Source: Paraburkholderia fynbosensis (GTDB lineage: Bacteria > Pseudomonadota > Gammaproteobacteria > Burkholderiales > Burkholderiaceae). From it: DNA of 64,000 bases. Below the pieces are notes generated by a model that worked only from the letters and a program-made list of their open reading frames with translations, was not told the DNA's origin and made no database searches. Position 1 is the stretch's first letter. Each line of letters begins with the position of its first letter. The translations under genes were made by a program, and so were the position numbers. This document shows, in pieces, positions 34,317 to 43,670 of this stretch. Location of the stretch: contig NZ_CADIKI010000028.1 in the NCBI RefSeq assembly GCF_902859935.1, forward strand, positions 1 through 64,000, read 5' to 3'.

Positions 34317-35783
34317 ATGTCAGGACCGTCCCGTTCCGCGCAGACATCGCGCACAGCGAGTCCTCCCGTGCTCCTTTCCTGCGTGCGCGCCGTATGTGCG
34401 CTCGGCCTCGCGGCGCTCGCCGGCTGCTCGCTTGTGCCTGCCTATCAACGGCCTGGCGCACCGCTGGCGCAATCCTTCGACGGGGCGGCCGGTGGGTCGC
34501 TCGCCGCTACCGTGCCAGTCAGAAGCGGCTGGTGGCGCGAGTATCACGACCCCGCGCTCGACGCGCTGATCGATCGCAGTCTGCGCAACAACTTCACGCT
34601 AGCGTCCGCGATTGCGAGCGTCGAACAGGCGCGCGGCAACGCCGAGCGAGCCGGTGCGCCGCAGTATCCGTCGCTATCGGTCGGCGCCAGCTTCGATCGC
34701 AGCCATCAGGGACGCGGCTCGACCACGAAGACCCAGAGCCTGTTCGCCGAAGCCAGTTACGAGGTGGACTTCTGGGGCTTCAACGCCGCCAACGCCAGCG
34801 CCGCCGACTTGCTTGCGCGCGCCTCCGGCTTCGATCGCGACACAGTGGCGCTGACGCTGACCGCTTCGGTCGCCGACACCTATTTTGAGGTGCAAAGCCT
34901 GCGCCGCCGGCTCGCGATCGCGCGTTCCATTTCCGACGATGCCGCGCGCATTCTGCAACTGCTGATCGCACAACAGCGGGCGGGCGTAGCGACCGAATTG
35001 CAGGTGCAGCAGCAGCGCAACGCGCTGGCCACCTTCCAGGCGGCCGTGCCGGCGCTGCAACAGCAGCTCGACACGAACATTCATGCGCTTGCGGTGCTGG
35101 TGGGCACCGCGCCTGAACACTTCGCCGTCAGCGACGCCACGCTTGCCGACATCCCGATTCCGCGGCCGCGCCCGAATCTGCCCGCGAGCCTGCTGGAAAC
35201 GCGTCCCGACATCCGTTCGAAGGAAGCGCAGTTGCAGTCGGCGAATCAGAGTGTCGGCGCGGCGCGCGCGGCCTTTCTGCCGGACCTCGTGCTGACCGCG
35301 GACGGCGGACTGAGCAGCAAGTCGCTGTCGCATTTCCTGTCGAGCCCGTTCGCCAGTCTCGCCACCTCGCTGGCGGCGCCAATCCTCGACGGCGGCGCGC
35401 TGCGTGGCCAGTTGCACGCGAGCCAGGCGGCCGAAGCGAAGGGCGTCGCGGATTACCGGCAAGCCGTCATCACCGCGCTGCAGGACGTGGAGGACTCGCT
35501 CACGGCGGCGCAACAGCAGCAGGTCGCGGAAGCCGCTGACCAGGACGCCGCCGACGCCGCCCGCAAAGCCGCCGCGCTCGCGCAAACCCAGTACAAGCTC
35601 GGCACCGTCGACTTTCTGACCGTGCTCGACGCGCAACGCACGCTGTATCAGTCCGAAGACACGCTGGTGCAGGCGCGGCTCGCGCGCCTCCAGGCGTCCG
35701 TGAGCCTGTTTCGCGCGTTCGGCGGCGGCTTCGGCGTGACCGACAGCAGCATTGCCCCCTCTTCTATGGCTTCCAGCTCATGA
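34317..35783 (+). CDS. Outer-membrane efflux lipoprotein (NodT type), operon 2
   Basis: This 488-residue TolC-like channel has a lipoprotein signal ending LAALAGCSLVPAYQRP (lipobox LAGC). The body carries WWREYHDPALDALIDRSLRN, LPASLLETRPDIRSKEAQLQ and GTVDFLTVLDAQRTLYQSED, the conserved blocks of the family. It is the first gene of operon 2 (channel, adaptor, permease), the reverse of the order in operon 1. The stop overlaps the start of the adaptor gene by 4 nt. Confidence 0.92.
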   Translation: MSGPSRSAQTSRTASPPVLLSCVRAVCALGLAALAGCSLVPAYQRPGAPLAQSFDGAAGGSLAATVPVRSGWWREYHDPALDALIDRSLRNNFTLASAIASVEQARGNAERAGAPQYPSLSVGASFDRSHQGRGSTTKTQSLFAEASYEVDFWGFNAANASAADLLARASGFDRDTVALTLTASVADTYFEVQSLRRRLAIARSISDDAARILQLLIAQQRAGVATELQVQQQRNALATFQAAVPALQQQLDTNIHALAVLVGTAPEHFAVSDATLADIPIPRPRPNLPASLLETRPDIRSKEAQLQSANQSVGAARAAFLPDLVLTADGGLSSKSLSHFLSSPFASLATSLAAPILDGGALRGQLHASQAAEAKGVADYRQAVITALQDVEDSLTAAQQQQVAEAADQDAADAARKAAALAQTQYKLGTVDFLTVLDAQRTLYQSEDTLVQARLARLQASVSLFRAFGGGFGVTDSSIAPSSMASSS

Positions 35784-36991
35784 AATCCGCAGACCTTCCG
35801 AACCGTGAAGCGCCGCGTGCGCGCCGGCGCGTCCTTTTCGCCGCAGCGTTCGTCATCCTTATCGTGATTCTCGGGGCGTCGAGCTGGCCGAAGCATCGGG
35901 CTGCCAAGCCGGCCGCCGCCGTGCCGGTCAATGCCGGCCATCCGGTTAGCCGCGATTTCCCGATCCGCGTCGCGGCCGTGGGGACGGTTCAGGCGCTCAA
36001 TACCGTGGACGTCAAAGTGCGCGTGGACGGCCAGTTGCAGCGCATCGCCTTCACCGAGGGACAGGACGTCAAGGCAGGCCAACTGCTGGCGCAGCTCGAT
36101 CAGGGACCGCTCACTGCCCAGTTGCATCAAGCGCAGGCGGCGCAGCGTAAAGATCAGGCATCGCTCGAAAACGCGCGGCTCGATCTCACGCGTTACTCGC
36201 AACTCGTCGGCATCGGCGCGGCGACGACTCAGGCGGTGGATACTGCGAAGGCGCAAGTGGACGCGCTCTCAGCGACGGTCGCAGCGGACGCCGCGCTGGT
36301 CCAGAGCGACCAGCTACAACTGGGCTTCACCACGCTCGCCGCGCCGTTTACCGGACGCGTCGGCGCGCGCGAGGCCGATATCGGCGCGATCGTCCATCCG
36401 ACCGACACCACCGGCATCGTCACCGTCACGCAGATGGAGCCGATCACCGTGCTGTTCTCCGTGCCGCAGGACGTGCTGCCTGAAGTGCTCGCGAATCAGG
36501 CGAAAGCGCCGCTAGGGGTGAACGTGACCACGCGTTCCGGCAGCACGCCGCTCGCCGACGGCACGCTGGTGTTCATCGATAGCACGGTCGACCCCACGAC
36601 CGGCCAGATCAGGCTCAAGGCTTCGTTCACCAACCAGGACCGCAAGCTGTGGCCCGGCGAGCTGGTGAATGCGCGCGTGCTGGTGCGCACCGATAGGCAG
36701 CGGCTCGCGGTGCCGAGCCGCGCGGTGGTGAACTCGCAGAACGGCACGCAGCTCTATGTGATCGCCGCGAACGGCACGGCGCAGCTGCGCCCGGTGCAAA
36801 GCGGGGTCACCGTCGATGGCATGACGGAGATACGCAGCGGCATCGCGCCCGCGGATCTCGTCGTGTTCGATGGCCAAAGCCGCTTGAACCCGGGCGTGCA
36901 TGTGACGGCGACCACGGTTCCCGCCAGTTCCGAAGCGCCGCCCAACGCGAATTTGGCAGGCAGCCAGACCAATGAGGACAATCCGTCATGA
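35780..36991 (+). CDS. RND periplasmic adaptor (MdtA-like), operon 2
   Basis: This 403-residue adaptor has a membrane anchor near residues 17-35 (VLFAAAFVILIVILGASSW). The lipoyl halves flank a helical hairpin (VDVKVRVDGQLQRIAFTEGQ and FTTLAAPFTGRVGAREADIG), and PITVLFSVPQDVLPEV begins the barrel domain. The plan and the downstream single permease resemble MdtA-type adaptors. It overlaps both neighbours by 4 nt, so the three proteins are translated as a coupled set. Confidence 0.92.
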   Translation: MKSADLPNREAPRARRRVLFAAAFVILIVILGASSWPKHRAAKPAAAVPVNAGHPVSRDFPIRVAAVGTVQALNTVDVKVRVDGQLQRIAFTEGQDVKAGQLLAQLDQGPLTAQLHQAQAAQRKDQASLENARLDLTRYSQLVGIGAATTQAVDTAKAQVDALSATVAADAALVQSDQLQLGFTTLAAPFTGRVGAREADIGAIVHPTDTTGIVTVTQMEPITVLFSVPQDVLPEVLANQAKAPLGVNVTTRSGSTPLADGTLVFIDSTVDPTTGQIRLKASFTNQDRKLWPGELVNARVLVRTDRQRLAVPSRAVVNSQNGTQLYVIAANGTAQLRPVQSGVTVDGMTEIRSGIAPADLVVFDGQSRLNPGVHVTATTVPASSEAPPNANLAGSQTNEDNPS

Positions 36992-39900
36992 GCCTCATGG
37001 AATTGTTCATCAAGCGGCGCATCGCGACCAGTTTTCTGGCGATCGCAGTGCTGCTGGTCGGCGCGGTGGCGTATTTTCTGCTGCCGGTCGCGCCGCTGCC
37101 GCAGGTCGATTTTCCGACCATCCAGGTTGTCGCCCAGTTACCCGGCGCGAGCGCGGAAACCATGGCGACCTCGGTGGCGACACCGTTGGAGCGGCAACTT
37201 TCGCTGATTGCGGGCGTGACGCAGATGACGTCGTCGAGTTCGCTCGGCAATACCAGCATTGCCGTGCAATTCGATCTGTCGCGCGACATCGATGGCGCGG
37301 TGCAGGATGTGCAGACGGCGATCAATGCGGCCGGCGGCACGTTGCCGAAGAACCTGCCGAACCCGCCGACCTATCAGAAAGTCAACCCGGCCGACTTCAC
37401 GTTGTTGTCACTGGCGCTGACTTCGCCCTCGCTGACGCTCACGCAGCTCGACAGCTACGCCGAAGACTATCTGGCGCAACAGATCTCGCAGATGCCCGGC
37501 GTCGGTCTCGTTGATTTCCACGGCCAGCAGCGGCCCGCAGTGCGTATTCAGCTCGACCCCGACAAGCTCACCGCGCGCGGCCTGACGCTGGAAGACGTGC
37601 GCTCGATCGTCGGCGTGCAGACGGTCAATGCACCGAAGGGCAGCCTGAACGGCCCGGATCGCTCGGTGATCTTCAACGCGACGGACCAGATCACGACCGC
37701 CTCGCAGTATCGCGATCTGGTGGTCGCGTACAAGAACGGCGCGCCGATTCGCGTGTCCGATCTCGGCACCGTGCTGAACGCCGCCGAGGACAACCAGCAG
37801 GCCGCATGGCTTCAGTCCGAACGCGCGATCGTCCTCGATATTCACAAGCAGCCCGGCTATAACGTCGTGCAGACGATTGCCAACATCAAGGCGAAGCTGC
37901 CCGCGCTCGAAGCAATGCTGCCCGCGGCCGCGCATCTGCATGTGGTGGGCGATCGCACGCAGACCATCAATGCGTCGGTGCACGACGTGCAGTTCACGCT
38001 GATGCTGACGATCGCGCTCGTCGTCATGGTGATCTTCTCGTTCCTGCGCAACGTATGGGCGACCATCATTCCGAGCCTGACGATTCCGCTGTCGCTGGTC
38101 GCCACGTTCGGCGTCATGTATCTGCTCGGCTATAGCCTCGACAATCTGTCGCTGATGGGCTTGACCATCGCGGTAGGCTTCGTGGTGGACGATGCGATCG
38201 TCGTGATCGAAAACGTCATGCGGCATATCGAAGAGGGCGTGCCGCGCATGAAGGCCGCCTTGCTTGGCGCGATGGAAGTGCGCTTCACGATCATTTCGAT
38301 GACTATCTCGCTGATCGCCGTGTTCATCCCGATCCTGTTGATGGGCGGCATCGTCGGCCGGCTGTTCCGCGAATTCGCAGTGACGGTGAGCGCCGCGATC
38401 GTGATGTCGGCGCTAGTATCGCTCACCGTTACGCCGATGCTGTGCGGTTGGCTGATCCGTTTGCCCGAGCCGGGCGGCGGCGGCCGGGTGCGCAGGCTCG
38501 AAGCATGGCTTGAAGCCGTGTTTAGCGCAGTAGAGCGGCGCTACGAGCGTGGCCTCGATTGGGTGCTGGACCACCAGAAGCTGATGCTGGCTGTCACCGT
38601 GGCGACGATCGTGGCGACCGGCGCGTTGTTCGTCGCGATCCCCAAGGGATTTTTCCCGCAGGAGGACTCCGGTCTGATCATGGGCGTCGCCCAAGCCGCG
38701 CCGGACATTTCGCCCCGCTCGATGTCGCAGAAGATGCAGCAGGTGGGTCATATCATCGAGGCCGACCCCGCCGTCGACAACGTTTACTACTGGATGGGCG
38801 CTAACCCGACCGTGAGCCAGGGGCGCGTCATGATCAACCTGAAATCGTTCGCTCAGCGCAAGGACAGTGCTGTGCAGGTGCTCAATCGTTTAAAGCCGCA
38901 GTTGGCGAAGCTCATGGGCATCTCGGTGTCGATGCAGGTCCGGCAGGATATTCAGGTGGGTGGCCGTATCAGCGCCGCGCAGTATCAGTACACGTTGCAG
39001 GAACCTGACATCAACGAGTTGGATCACTGGGCGGGCGTACTGACCGATCGCCTGTCGAAGCTGCCGCAACTGGCCGACGTCACGTCCGACCAGCAGGCCG
39101 CCGCTACCAGCGCAACACTCGTGATCGATCGCAGCACCGCTTCGCGTTTCGGCATCACGGCGCAAGCCATCGACGACACGCTTTACGACGCATTCGGCCA
39201 GCGGCAGATTGCGACGCTGTTCACGGAGCTGAATCAGTACCACGTCGTCGAAGAAGTCGATCCGCGCTTTCAATTGACGACGGATGCACTGGCGCATCTC
39301 TACGTGCGCTCGCCGCTCACGAACGAACTCGTGCCGCTCGATACGCTTGCCAGGATCGAAAACAACGTGTCGCCGATCTCGGTGAATCACCAGGGCTTGT
39401 TCCCGGCCGTGACGATCTCGTTCAATCTGGCGGCGGCTCAGTCGCTTGGCAACGCGGTGGCGGCGATTCGCCAGGCCGAAGTCGCGGCGGGCAAGCCGGA
39501 TAGTTTGACGGGCTCGTTTCAGGGCACTGCGCAGGCGTTCCAGGCGTCGCTCGCGAGTGAGCCGTATCTGATCGCGGCGGCGCTCGTCGTGGTGTATCTG
39601 ATTCTCGGCATCCTGTACGAAAGCGCGATTCACCCGCTCACCATCATTTCTACGCTGCCCTCAGCGGGCGTGGGCGCCTTGCTTGCGTTGATGCTGTGTG
39701 GTCAGGATCTGTCGATCATGGGAATGATCGGCATCATCTTGCTGATTGGCATCGTCAAGAAGAACGCGATCATGATGATCGACTTCGCGCTGGTGGCCGA
39801 GCGCGAGCGAGGTTTGTCGCCGCGCGATGCGATCCGGCAGGCCTGTGTGCTGCGCTTCCGCCCGATCATGATGACGACGCTCGCCGCGCTGTTCGGCGCG

Positions 39901-40101
39901 CTGCCGCTTGCGCTCGGACATGGCGCGGGCGCCGAATTGCGCGTGCCGCTCGGCATAGCGATTGTCGGCGGACTGATTGTTTCGCAAATGCTGACGTTGT
40001 TCACGACGCCGGTCGTGCACCTGTGGTTTGACCGTCTGGCGCATTGGCACGCTGATCGGCGCGCGACAGGCAGTGTCGTCGAGCGGGAGGCGGTCGGTTG
40101 A
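36988..40101 (+). CDS. RND efflux permease (MdtB/MdtC-like), operon 2
   Basis: This 1037-residue inner-membrane pump begins MSLMELFIKRRIATSFLAIA. The TM4 motif VGFVVDDAIVVIENVMRHIE holds the two proton-relay Asp residues. IPKGFFPQEDSGLIMGVAQA opens the second half, and IGIVKKNAIMMIDFALVAER marks TM10. The overall likeness is to the MdtB/MdtC branch of HAE1 pumps, which export bile salts, novobiocin and similar compounds, although the substrate here is unknown. It is the last gene of operon 2; the downstream sequence is decayed. Confidence 0.93.
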   Translation: MSLMELFIKRRIATSFLAIAVLLVGAVAYFLLPVAPLPQVDFPTIQVVAQLPGASAETMATSVATPLERQLSLIAGVTQMTSSSSLGNTSIAVQFDLSRDIDGAVQDVQTAINAAGGTLPKNLPNPPTYQKVNPADFTLLSLALTSPSLTLTQLDSYAEDYLAQQISQMPGVGLVDFHGQQRPAVRIQLDPDKLTARGLTLEDVRSIVGVQTVNAPKGSLNGPDRSVIFNATDQITTASQYRDLVVAYKNGAPIRVSDLGTVLNAAEDNQQAAWLQSERAIVLDIHKQPGYNVVQTIANIKAKLPALEAMLPAAAHLHVVGDRTQTINASVHDVQFTLMLTIALVVMVIFSFLRNVWATIIPSLTIPLSLVATFGVMYLLGYSLDNLSLMGLTIAVGFVVDDAIVVIENVMRHIEEGVPRMKAALLGAMEVRFTIISMTISLIAVFIPILLMGGIVGRLFREFAVTVSAAIVMSALVSLTVTPMLCGWLIRLPEPGGGGRVRRLEAWLEAVFSAVERRYERGLDWVLDHQKLMLAVTVATIVATGALFVAIPKGFFPQEDSGLIMGVAQAAPDISPRSMSQKMQQVGHIIEADPAVDNVYYWMGANPTVSQGRVMINLKSFAQRKDSAVQVLNRLKPQLAKLMGISVSMQVRQDIQVGGRISAAQYQYTLQEPDINELDHWAGVLTDRLSKLPQLADVTSDQQAAATSATLVIDRSTASRFGITAQAIDDTLYDAFGQRQIATLFTELNQYHVVEEVDPRFQLTTDALAHLYVRSPLTNELVPLDTLARIENNVSPISVNHQGLFPAVTISFNLAAAQSLGNAVAAIRQAEVAAGKPDSLTGSFQGTAQAFQASLASEPYLIAAALVVVYLILGILYESAIHPLTIISTLPSAGVGALLALMLCGQDLSIMGMIGIILLIGIVKKNAIMMIDFALVAERERGLSPRDAIRQACVLRFRPIMMTTLAALFGALPLALGHGAGAELRVPLGIAIVGGLIVSQMLTLFTTPVVHLWFDRLAHWHADRRATGSVVEREAVG

Positions 40102-40247
40102 CTGGCTTCTGCGTGCCAGGGGTTTTTCTTCCTGTCGCCATGGGCGCCGCTGATTCCGCGCGGCCGCCGTGCGCTGAAATCGGGCTGCAGACGTTACCGC
40201 TGAGCTTGGGACAGCCTCGCTTCGCATCTCCGATGGGTGGCTTCAAC

Positions 40248-40605
40248 CGGACGGTTTCAGTAATCTCAAAGCACAGTTCGTGATGATCGAATGGGATTCG
40301 CCATCGCCAATCCGGGTGATGCGAAATTGTTTTGCGAATCCACGCGCACCTGTCGAGTGCGCTTCGCGTTGGACGATCTTGGTAGCGATGTTTCATCCTT
40401 CGCCTGTTTAAGGAGCCTGCCGGTCGAGTACCTGAAAATCGACGGAAAGCTCATCCGCGCCCTAAAAGATCACCGAGTGGATCGGGCTACGGTACGGTGT
40501 GTCCCCGAAAGTGGCGAGCATAAGGGACAAGAAGACCGTTGCGGAATGTGTCGAGACAGCGGCCGTCGAAAGGCTGTTGTGCGAAATCGGTATCGACTAG
40601 CACAG
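40248..40605 (+). pseudogene. EAL-domain (c-di-GMP phosphodiesterase) remnant with a local inversion
   Basis: From about 40300 the plus strand reads AIANPGDAKLF, then RFALDDLGSDVSSFACLRSL and PVEYLKIDGKLIR, core blocks of an EAL domain. After a frameshift near 40515 it continues KKTVAECVETAAVERLLCEI to a stop at about 40605. The block that should come just before AIAN, ELCFEITET, is instead on the minus strand at about 40250-40285. A short inversion therefore broke the gene. The N-terminal part, including the EAL motif, was not found. The remnant follows RND operon 2 and is inactive. Confidence 0.7.
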
Positions 40606-40791
40606 ATCGCTGGTCAGCCGGGGGCTTGCGCGTACCTTCTTGCCTGCTGACGCCGTTTGAAAGGAACTCGATGCTGCGAAGGGATGCCACGAAACAGTTG
40701 CCGCTCGCCTTCGAGCTTCGCGAACGGCGAGTTTTGACGGCGGTAGACGAGAAGGCCGATCAAGAATAGGTGAGCGCGTGACGCTATCGGA

Positions 40792-41030
40792 CAGACGAAC
40801 GATCGTGCCTGGATCGAGCGGGAAATTAAAGGCAGCGAGTTCCAGGATGAACGGCTGACAAAACGTTTCGGAGTACTTTTGGAGCAGCCTTAGATGGTAT
40901 GGGCCAAAGCGTTCGGTTCGCTTGCCAGGAATGGGCCTCAACCAAGGTTGACCGCAAATCCATTGCAACACGCCGTGAAAAACCGGGCAAGGATAAAAGC
41001 AGTTTCATTTTCCCGACGCCGTTCTGGTAG
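40792..41030 (+). mobile_element. IS4-family (Tn5-like) transposase N-terminal remnant
   Basis: The plus strand reads NDRAWIEREIKGSEFQDERL then TKRFGVLLEQ up to a stop. After a frame change it reads VRFACQEWASTKVDRKS with a tail ending FPTPFW. WIEREI-G-x-F-D-RL and ACQEWAxTK are the N-terminal DNA-binding blocks of Tn5-type IS4 transposases. The catalytic domain is missing. No terminal repeats could be identified. Confidence 0.65.
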
Positions 41031-41101
41031 GTCGCCTCGGCTAGGCTAATGCCATCCCGCTACATTGTTCGCGGGACGACTCGAACCTTCTCGTGGATGG
41101 A

Positions 41102-41458
41102 ATGAAAATGAGGCTTACAACGAAACCCTTTGTCACCGCCCTTCTTCTGATCGGCAGCGCGTCGGCGATGGCCTCGCCGGGACTGACACAACAGCAATGC
41201 CACGATTACCCATTCGAACAGTTGAAAGGCGAAGTGACACACCAGCAATTGATGCGGGAATTGAACGAGCTGGAAGCGGCCGGTTACAATCCCGACGACG
41301 CCAACACCTATCCTGATGATCTGGAACAGGCGCAACAGAAGTTGCAAGCCGAGTATCGCGCGGACTGTGTCCCCGCTGCAGCGCACCTCTCCCCCAGCGC
41401 CCCGCAAACGTCAGCCGGTGTAGCGCCCGCGCAAGCGGCGCATCAGCCGGCCGGTTGA
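41102..41458 (+). CDS. Small exported protein, paralogue of 9328-9648
   Basis: This 118-residue protein starts MKMRLTTKPFVTALLLIGSA, a signal peptide with a cut after AMA. The mature part has QQCHDYPFEQLKGEVTHQQL, MRELNELEAAGY, TYPDDLEQAQQKL and YRADC, then a Pro/Ala-rich tail. The two Cys and the helical middle match the protein at 9328-9648. ATG at 41102 and 41108 are both possible, and the TGGATGG just upstream serves either. It is periplasmic by inference; its function is unknown. Confidence 0.72.
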   Translation: MKMRLTTKPFVTALLLIGSASAMASPGLTQQQCHDYPFEQLKGEVTHQQLMRELNELEAAGYNPDDANTYPDDLEQAQQKLQAEYRADCVPAAAHLSPSAPQTSAGVAPAQAAHQPAG

Positions 41459-41590
41459 CACGGGCCAGCGTCAATGTACCAAGCGTAAGCATTTCGATTT
41501 AACAAAGCAGCGCGCACAACGTCATGCGTCTTGAGCGGTTCGCTGCGCGGCCTCACGCTCGGGTAATTCAACAATGTGATGGAGTGGACT

Positions 41591-41914
41591 ATGAAGACCG
41601 TATCCGGAAGTATTGGGGTGTCGATGTCGGCGCTCGTGGCGGCGCTAATGCTCGGTTCGGCGGGCGTTGCCTACGCTCAGCAGCCAGGCGACACCGGGGG
41701 CAGCATGAGCGGTGCGGGCGCCGCTCCGGGAACGAGTCTGGGCACCGGGGCCGGCCCCAGCCCAATTCCGGGCACGGGAACCTCGCTTGCCACCACAAGA
41801 GGCATCGGCTCGGGGCCGGCGCTTAACAACATGCGGGCAAACGGCACGAGCCTGTATATGAACCCCGACCCACGCGCGCCAAATGTGACCGGCAGGGCCG
41901 CGCCGCCTCGATAG
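41591..41914 (+). CDS. Gly/Thr/Ser-rich exported small protein
   Basis: This 107-residue product begins MKTVSGSIGVSMSALVAALM, then LGSAGVAYAQQ (signal cleavage after AYA). The mature part is low complexity (Gly, Thr, Ser, Pro, Ala) with LATTRGIGSGPALNNMRANG near the end. GGAG lies 7 nt before the chosen ATG; an ATG five codons earlier is less well placed. It resembles in style the exported Gly-rich protein at 59294-59596, but the two are not clearly homologous. Its function is unknown. Confidence 0.65.
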   Translation: MKTVSGSIGVSMSALVAALMLGSAGVAYAQQPGDTGGSMSGAGAAPGTSLGTGAGPSPIPGTGTSLATTRGIGSGPALNNMRANGTSLYMNPDPRAPNVTGRAAPPR

Positions 41915-42001
41915 GCTCGGCTTGGCTTGGGGATGAGTTGGGTGGGGGTGATAGAACTCGCGGAACGAATAACTGAAGATTGCACGCGAAAGTAAACAGA
42001 G

Positions 42002-42070
42002 ATTCCACGGAAAAAAGAACTGGAATTCCACGGCAAAATGAATGCCGATTCTACGGCAAAGCGATGCTGA
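42002..42070 (+). repeat. Three tandem copies of a 23-bp repeat, IS21-type terminus
   Basis: ATTCCACGG, ATTCCACGG and ATTCTACGG begin at 42002, 42025 and 42048, exactly 23 bp apart, each followed by an A-rich CAAA stretch. Arrays of short direct repeats at the ends are characteristic of IS21-family elements, where they bind the transposase. An IS21-type istA fragment lies at 42495-42602, so this is probably a leftover end of that kind of element. Confidence 0.55.
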
Positions 42071-42079
42071 TCAAACCGC

Positions 42080-42420
42080 GTGGCGCGCGATCAACTGGTG
42101 ACACTGATCGTGCAGTTGCCGGCGCGCCTCATCGACGTGGAAACGTGCTCCTGCGCACATCATCGGGCTCGCGTGTTCCAGCAGCATGGCAATACGGTTA
42201 AACTCATGGCGCCCAATTTTGTGGCGCCCTATAGCATGTCCGGCAAGCGCGGCAAGAACGACGCGGCGGATGCTGCTGCGATCTGCGAACGCTTTCCCTG
42301 CATTAGACGCGACGCGGTGTCGCGGAAGAACGGACCGCGACCTACAACCGGTTGCGAGGCCTGTCCTTGGAAAAATTCGGCGCAGTGCTAAATATTGCGG
42401 GCTACCTTCTGGAGCGCGCT
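42080..42420 (+). mobile_element. IS110-family transposase remnant
   Basis: The plus strand reads LVTLIVQLPARLIDVETCSC, then AHHRARVFQQHGNTVKLMAP and VAPYSMSGKRGKNDAADAAA, typical N-terminal blocks of IS110 DEDD transposases. The frame changes near 42290, after which EERTATYNRLRGL (the usual next block) appears at about 42330-42370. The start with its first catalytic Asp and the whole C-terminal half are missing. It lies between IS21-type pieces, so several insertions were layered here. Confidence 0.7.
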
Positions 42421-42494
42421 GTCGATGGGTGTGGCATCCGCGGCGGGCGCTATATTCGGCGCGACTTGAGCCGTGACATTTTTCCGCGATACAG

Positions 42495-42602
42495 TCACTG
42501 GCCGACGGCGCGGGCGATCTCCCGATGGTTAAAGCCCCTTTCGAAACGCAGGCGCAGTACTTCACGAATTTTACGCGTGGGCAATTTGGGTGTCCTATGT
42601 GG
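42495..42602 (-). mobile_element. IS21-family IstA N-terminal remnant
   Basis: The minus strand reads RTPKLPTRKIREVLRLRF then ERGFNHREIARAVGQ and a stop. This is the HTH at the start of an IS21-type IstA transposase. The catalytic core is absent. It ends 55 bp before the 3' end of the LuxR-type regulator gene at 42657, marking the edge of the decayed strip. Confidence 0.65.
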
Positions 42603-42656
42603 CTCGCGACAAAGCGTCGAGAGTTCCGTCATAGCTTCCGCGACCGTTCAGCTTTT

Positions 42657-43670
42657 TCAGGCCCTGTCCAGCGCCTTGATCGCAAGCGCAGCGCCAGCCG
42701 CGCGCGTCTCGACGTGCAGCTTACGGAACAGATGTTCGAGGTGCTTGTTCACCGTGCGCGGCGCCATGCCGAGAATGTCGCCGATATCGCGATTCGTCTT
42801 GCCGCGAGAGACCCAGAGCAGCACTTCGGCCTCACGCGCCGTCAAATTGAAGCGCGCCGCGAGTGTGCTGCTGTGCACAGTGTCATCGGTCTCCTTGAGG
42901 GTGAGGATCCACTCTCCAGGATCGGGAGCGGAGGTTGCGCTCGCAGAACGCCGCACGTGTCCTGCGGTGAATTCGAGGACGGCGCCGGTTGGACTCCCGC
43001 GCCCGAGCCAGTCCGCAAACCAGTCGCGTAACAGCGGCGGCAACATGGGGTGCGCAACCGCTTGCACGAGGTCATCGGCGTGGCTGGCCCGGTAGGCAGA
43101 AATCTGCCGTGCCGCCTGCGGACTTTGCCAGCGGATCGCGCCATCGGCATTGACGATCAGCGCCGCACGCGCATCGAGCGACAGTGCAGCGTGCGCATAG
43201 AGCTGCGCGCGCGCGCGCTGCACGTGGGCGCCAATGCGCGCACAAACCTCGTCGGGCCGCACGGGTTTCGTCACATAGTCGATGCCGCCGACGCGAAATG
43301 CGCGCACCACATGCTCGCTTTCCGTCAATGCAGTCATGAAGATCACAGGCAGATGTTCGTGACGAACGTCCTGCTTCAGGCAGCTGCAGGTCTCGAAGCC
43401 ATCCATGCCAGGCATCAGCGCGTCGAGCAACACGACGTCGGGCGTCACGCGTGCGAGGCGCTTGAGCGCCTCTTCGCCCGAGAGCGCGACCAGCACCGCG
43501 TAACCATGTGCCTGAAGCGTATCGGAGAGAAGTGCGAGGTTGTCCGGCGTATCGTCGACAATCAACACGACGGGGCGCTCGCGCAGCCACGCGGGCGACG
43601 CATCGGTGGAGTTCACTGCGCGCGCGTCAAACGTCCGCGGCGCGGGACAGTCGGTCGAGTTCATGCTCAA
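42657..43670 (-). CDS. Response regulator with receiver and LuxR-type HTH
   Basis: In this 337-residue protein the receiver (about 34-150) starts PVVLIVDDTPDNLALLSDTL, with D83 in VVLLDALMPGMDG as acceptor and the Lys in YVTKPVRPDE. The middle (150-260) is a PAS-like linker (ALIVNADGAIRWQSPQAARQ). The C-terminal LuxR-type HTH has FNLTAREAEVLLWVSRGKTN and TVNKHLEHLFRKLHV. The gene overlaps the hybrid kinase gene by 44 nt and is co-transcribed with it. It is the likely output of that kinase and probably acts at the palindrome at 47129-47152 on the urt-fmd operon. Confidence 0.9.
   Translation of the reverse strand: MSMNSTDCPAPRTFDARAVNSTDASPAWLRERPVVLIVDDTPDNLALLSDTLQAHGYAVLVALSGEEALKRLARVTPDVVLLDALMPGMDGFETCSCLKQDVRHEHLPVIFMTALTESEHVVRAFRVGGIDYVTKPVRPDEVCARIGAHVQRARAQLYAHAALSLDARAALIVNADGAIRWQSPQAARQISAYRASHADDLVQAVAHPMLPPLLRDWFADWLGRGSPTGAVLEFTAGHVRRSASATSAPDPGEWILTLKETDDTVHSSTLAARFNLTAREAEVLLWVSRGKTNRDIGDILGMAPRTVNKHLEHLFRKLHVETRAAGAALAIKALDRA

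Noticed and set aside
34674..35636. 320-codon minus-strand open frame over the NodT-type gene
   Set aside because: Arg-rich antisense of a well-recognised outer-membrane efflux gene.
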